64,000 bases of DNA from NCBI GenBank assembly GCA_947306475.1, contig CAMZGS010000003.1, forward strand, positions 62,001 through 126,000, written 5' to 3'. Made by a program: the position numbers and the translations under genes. The notes below the pieces were generated by a model. It was not told where the DNA came from, searched no databases, and saw only the letters and a program-made list of their open reading frames with translations. This DNA comes from an uncultured Comamonas sp. (GTDB lineage: Bacteria > Pseudomonadota > Gammaproteobacteria > Burkholderiales > Burkholderiaceae_C). Within the stretch, counting starts at the first letter, position 1; every line of letters begins with the position of its first letter. This document shows, piece after piece, positions 61,153 through 64,000 of the stretch.

Positions 61153-62415
61153 ATGCTGCTGGGTTATGCCTCGGGCTACACCAGCGCCTTTTTCCGCCGC
61201 CCTGTGCTTTACAAGGAGGTGCAATGCGCGGCCTGCGGTCACGAACACTGCCTCATCGAAGGGCGATATGCCGAAGAGTGGCCCGATGGGGAAGCCATGG
61301 CGCGCGACTACGACGCCGACTCCATGCTCGTCAAACTCGACGAGTTGCAGTTGCAGGTGCAGACCCTGCGCACCCAGCTGCAACCCGCCGATGAACTGGG
61401 GCCGCTGGTGGGCAGCTCCCCGGCCTTTCAGCACACGGCAGAGCTTTTGCGCAAGGCCGCCCAGACCCAGGTGACCGTGCTGCTCACCGGGGAAACCGGC
61501 ACCGGCAAGGAACGCTTTGCGCGTGCCCTGCACGCCATGAGCACCCGGGCCGACAAACCGTTTGTGGCCGTCAACTGCGCCGCACTGCCCGCCGAGTTGA
61601 TTGAAAGCGAGCTGTTCGGCGCCGAAAAGGGTGCCTACACCGGCGCCATGGCCCCCCGCATGGGGCGCTTTGAGCGCGCCCACGGCGGCACACTGATGCT
61701 CGACGAGCTGGGCGAACTGCCCCTACCCGCACAGGCCAAGCTGCTGCGGGTACTGCAAAGCGGTGAAATCGAGCGCCTGGGCAGCTGCCAGCCACGCCGG
61801 GTGGATGTGCGCGTGGTGGCGGCAACCAACGTGGACCTGGAACAAGCCGTGCGCGAGGGGCGCTTCCGGCAGGATCTGCTCTACCGCCTGAACGTGTACC
61901 CCATCCACATCCCACCACTGCGCGAGCGGCGCGAAGACATCGGCCTGCTGGCCATGCACCTGCTGCAAAAGTACGCAACCCAGCACAACAAACGCCTGCT
62001 GGGCTTCACCGACCGGGCGCTGGCGGCCATGCAGGCGCACCAATGGCCCGGCAATGTGCGCGAGCTGGAAAACTTGATTGAACGCGGCGTCATCCTCACC
62101 GCCTCCGGGGAGGAGGTCGATGCCAGCGTACTGTTTCCCCACCTGAGCCTGCCCGAGGGCGCCACCGTGAACGCCCGCGGCGCGCTGGAAGCCACCCCCC
62201 CGGCACAGACCGAAACCACCAGGCAGTGGTACGACCATCTGCAAGCCAGTGGCATGACACTTGAAACCCTGGAAAATCGGCTGCTTGCCGAAGCAGTGGA
62301 ACGCTCCGGCGGCAATCTGGCCGCTGCCGCGCGCGCCCTGGGACTGACCCGGGCGCAACTGAGCTACCGCCTGCAACGCCTACAGGAACGCACCGCACGC
62401 ACATCCCAACAATAA
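61153..62415 (+). pseudogene. dmpR: DmpR/MopR/AphR-type sigma-54 activator lacking most of its phenol-sensing domain
   Basis: Homology to the phenol-responsive NtrC-family activator begins near 61120 (FGPQDEPVCW) and runs to 62415; the first start codon in frame is ATG 61153. The retained part has the end of the V4R sensor, with Cys (PVCW), Glu (LYKE), Cys (VQC) and Cys (HEHC) at the MopR zinc spacing. The linker, Walker A GETGTGKE (about 113-120), GAYTGA loop, Walker B LMLDELGE and Fis-type helix-turn-helix follow. The first 146 or so residues, with the phenol pocket, are gone. If expressed, loss of the sensor could give constitutive activity, as known for XylR and DmpR deletions. Confidence 0.88.
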
Positions 62416-62422
62416 ACACGCC

Positions 62423-63178
62423 ATGGCCAAACGCAGCTTCTTGTCGCTCCCGCCGGACGCACCGAACAGCCACAGCACCCTGATGGACTCCGGCCACCCC
62501 AGCCGCACACTCATCGAGCAGACCTACGCCACGCTGCGCGAGGACATCATCGAGGGACGCCTGACACCTGGCAGCAAGCTGCGCATCGAGCACCTGCGCA
62601 CCCGGTATGCCGTGGGCGCCGGCACACTGCGCGAGGCACTGACCCGGCTGGTCAGCGACGCACTGGTCACCACCGAAGGCCAGCGCGGCTTTCGGGTGGC
62701 CCCCATTGCGCTGGAAGAGCTGGAAGACATCACGCGCCTGCGCGTGCAGATTGAAACCGAGGCACTGCGCCAGTCCATGCGCCATGGCGATGCGCACTGG
62801 CGCCAGCGGGTGGAACATGCCTATGCGGCCATCTCTGCCGAAGAGCCCATCGCACCGCAGCGCCGGCGCCAGTGGGAGCTGCTCAACATGCGCCTGCACG
62901 AGGCCTTGCTCTGCGGCTACCCGTCGCCCTGGACGCTGCGCGTGCTGCGCCTGCTGTCACGCCACAGCGAACGCTACCGCTGCTACGCCATGACCCTGCC
63001 TGGCTGCGTGCGCGACGTGCACGCCGAACACGCGGCCATCGTCGAATACGCCCTGACGGGCCAGGAAGCGCGCGCCGCGCTGGCGCTGGAAGCCCACATC
63101 CGCACCACACCGGATCTGCTCATCCGCGCCCTGCGCGAAGGCCGTGCCGTACTGCCCGGCGACCAGCCCGCTCCTTAG
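62423..63178 (+). CDS. GntR-family (FadR/VanR type) regulator, AphS-like position
   Basis: This 251-aa regulator has an N-terminal winged helix (TYATLREDIIEGRLTPGSKLRIEHLRTRYAVGAGTLREALTRL, about 29-72) and an all-helical FCD ligand domain (about 90-235). It is 7 bp after the dmpR-type remnant. In Comamonas testosteroni a GntR-type repressor, AphS, controls the phenol meta-cleavage genes next to AphR; this gene has the same position. Its N-terminus has about 20 extra residues before the domain; a later in-frame ATG (62483) would give a shorter protein. Confidence 0.85.
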   Translation: MAKRSFLSLPPDAPNSHSTLMDSGHPSRTLIEQTYATLREDIIEGRLTPGSKLRIEHLRTRYAVGAGTLREALTRLVSDALVTTEGQRGFRVAPIALEELEDITRLRVQIETEALRQSMRHGDAHWRQRVEHAYAAISAEEPIAPQRRRQWELLNMRLHEALLCGYPSPWTLRVLRLLSRHSERYRCYAMTLPGCVRDVHAEHAAIVEYALTGQEARAALALEAHIRTTPDLLIRALREGRAVLPGDQPAP

Positions 63179-63426
63179 CCCTTCTTCTTGGTGAGCAGCT
63201 CCCAGACAAACAGCAGCAGCACGGCCCCCACGACCGAGGCAATCCAGCCCGCCGAAGAGCCCGGTGGATACCAGCCCAGCGCCGCGCCACCATAGCTGGC
63301 GACCAAGGAGCCGACGATGCCCAGCAAAGTGGTCATGATGAAGCCCATGCTCTGATTGCCGGGCATGATGGCCCGGGCGATCAGCCCGACGATGAAGCCC
63401 ACGATGATGGTGACGAGCAAAGACAT
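63175..63426 (-). CDS. GlsB/YeaQ/YmgE-family small membrane protein
   Basis: This 83-aa protein has three hydrophobic segments (MSLLVTIIVGFIVGLIARAI; MGFIMTTLLGIVGSLVASYG; IASVVGAVLLLFVWELLT), with the family PGN and Gly-rich turns. Relatives are stress-induced inner-membrane proteins of unknown mechanism. The stop overlaps that of the convergent GntR gene by four bases. The ATG at 63426 was chosen, with GGAGGA just upstream; an extension upstream is not family-like. Confidence 0.88.
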   Translation of the reverse strand: MSLLVTIIVGFIVGLIARAIMPGNQSMGFIMTTLLGIVGSLVASYGGAALGWYPPGSSAGWIASVVGAVLLLFVWELLTKKKG

Positions 63427-63452
63427 GGTGGAAATCCTCCGAGAGCAATGAA

Positions 63453-63475
63453 AAAGGCCACCCATTGTGGCCTTT
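63453..63475 (-). terminator. Terminator hairpin of the universal stress protein gene
   Basis: A 9-bp stem (AAAGGCCAC / GTGGCCTTT) followed on the minus strand by TTTTT lies 32 bp after the stop of the universal stress protein gene. Confidence 0.8.
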
Positions 63476-63506
63476 GCTGCCTGCCGGTGGTGGGCGAGGG
63501 GAATCG

Positions 63507-63932
63507 TCAGCGGATCAGCAGCACCGGCACGCTGCAATTGGCCAGCACCTGCGTGCTGACCGAACCCATCACCAGGCGCCCCAGCGCGCCATGGCCGTGG
63601 GTTCCCATGATGACCAGGTCGTACTTGCCTTCCTCGGCCACGCGCGCAATCGTCTCGCCGGCCGGGCCGATCTCCTGCTGCAGGGTGGGCGTGATGCCGC
63701 CCTGCTCCAGATACTTGCGCACGGGCTCGAGCACCTTGGCCGCTTCGTCGTTGTAGTACTCATCCAGCATCTCCTTGCTGAGCACGGCCCGCGCGCGCGG
63801 CGGCATGGCGGGCATCACCGTCAGCACCGTGAAGCTGTTGCGCCCGCCGCCCAGGAGCTCGTCGTGCGCGCCCAGGTAGGCCAGCATCTTCTTGGTGTAG
63901 GGACTGCCATCAACGGCCAGCAAAATCTTCAT
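63507..63932 (-). CDS. Universal stress protein (UspA family)
   Basis: This 141-aa alpha/beta protein of the UspA fold begins MKILLAVDGSPYTKKMLAYL and ends with the ATP-binding loop MGTHGHGALGRLVMGSVSTQ then CSVPVLLIR, so it is of the nucleotide-binding type. Such proteins are made under stress or growth arrest. It is single; the bases to the right edge (63933-64000) hold its leader and nothing else visible. Confidence 0.92.
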   Translation of the reverse strand: MKILLAVDGSPYTKKMLAYLGAHDELLGGGRNSFTVLTVMPAMPPRARAVLSKEMLDEYYNDEAAKVLEPVRKYLEQGGITPTLQQEIGPAGETIARVAEEGKYDLVIMGTHGHGALGRLVMGSVSTQVLANCSVPVLLIR

Positions 63933-64000
63933 CGTTCCATCTCCAGTTCGTCTTCAGTCACGGCCAGTGCAACATGCCCGCCCTACTCGGGATCATAAGG

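Noticed and set aside
1-64000. CRISPR arrays, tRNA or rRNA genes, insertion sequences, prophage
   Set aside because: No regular spaced repeats, no tRNA-like cloverleaf, no rRNA sequence and no transposase or integrase gene was recognised on either strand.

Overview
The window is GC-rich chromosomal DNA from a beta-proteobacterium, most likely Comamonadaceae (Comamonas, Delftia or Acidovorax group). The family-level guess rests on the gene content (azurin, UbiH/UbiM-type hydroxylase, minCDE order, PagL, an aph/dmp-type phenol meta-cleavage remnant) and on two families of short dispersed intergenic hairpin repeats of the kind I associate with that family. No rRNA, tRNA, CRISPR array or insertion sequence was found.

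Positions 1-17,250 hold mostly housekeeping and accessory genes. They are a leftward polar amino-acid ABC importer (binding protein plus two permeases, no ATPase in view), a CHASE-PAS-GGDEF-EAL protein, a metallo-beta-lactamase-fold hydrolase, azurin with an FNR/ANR-type box, a flavin reductase, minCDE, a UbiH-family hydroxylase, a PH-domain protein broken by a one-base slip in a run of A, an AT-rich secreted protein of foreign appearance, an FAD-linked D-lactate-type dehydrogenase, PagL and RecQ.

Positions 17,350-51,980 form one large organosulfur scavenging island. It holds an SsuD-type alkanesulfonate monooxygenase, an MsuE/SsuE-type FMN reductase, three NtaA/SnaA/DszA-type flavin monooxygenases, six acyl-CoA-dehydrogenase-fold proteins of the DszC/SfnB type, a TauD-type dioxygenase, an AhpD-type protein, a VOC protein and a CysB-like LysR regulator. 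Four importers lie between them: two tandem, diverged branched-chain-type systems (LivG-LivH-LivM-binding protein, with a single LivF), a MetQNI-type system and an SsuBAC-type system. The likely logic is import of organic sulfur compounds, reduction of FMN, oxygenolytic C-S cleavage, and control by sulfur limitation through the CysB-like regulator. A 37-codon signal-peptide stub marks a binding-protein gene that appears to have been deleted inside one operon.

Positions 52,120-56,660 carry an AhpD-type protein, an AcuI/YhdH-type oxidoreductase with a TetR regulator that has an 11-bp palindromic operator at its own start codon, and an OmpR-type two-component system. Positions 56,756-63,178 are a meta-cleavage (phenol/catechol) cluster cut by one deletion. 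The lower-pathway genes dmpI, H, G, F and E are intact. dmpD keeps only its C-terminal half and is joined head-to-head to a dmpR-type sigma-54 activator that has lost about its first 146 residues. The upper pathway, both promoters and the phenol-binding pocket are gone, and a GntR regulator (AphS-like position) follows. The window ends with a GlsB-type membrane protein and a universal stress protein.
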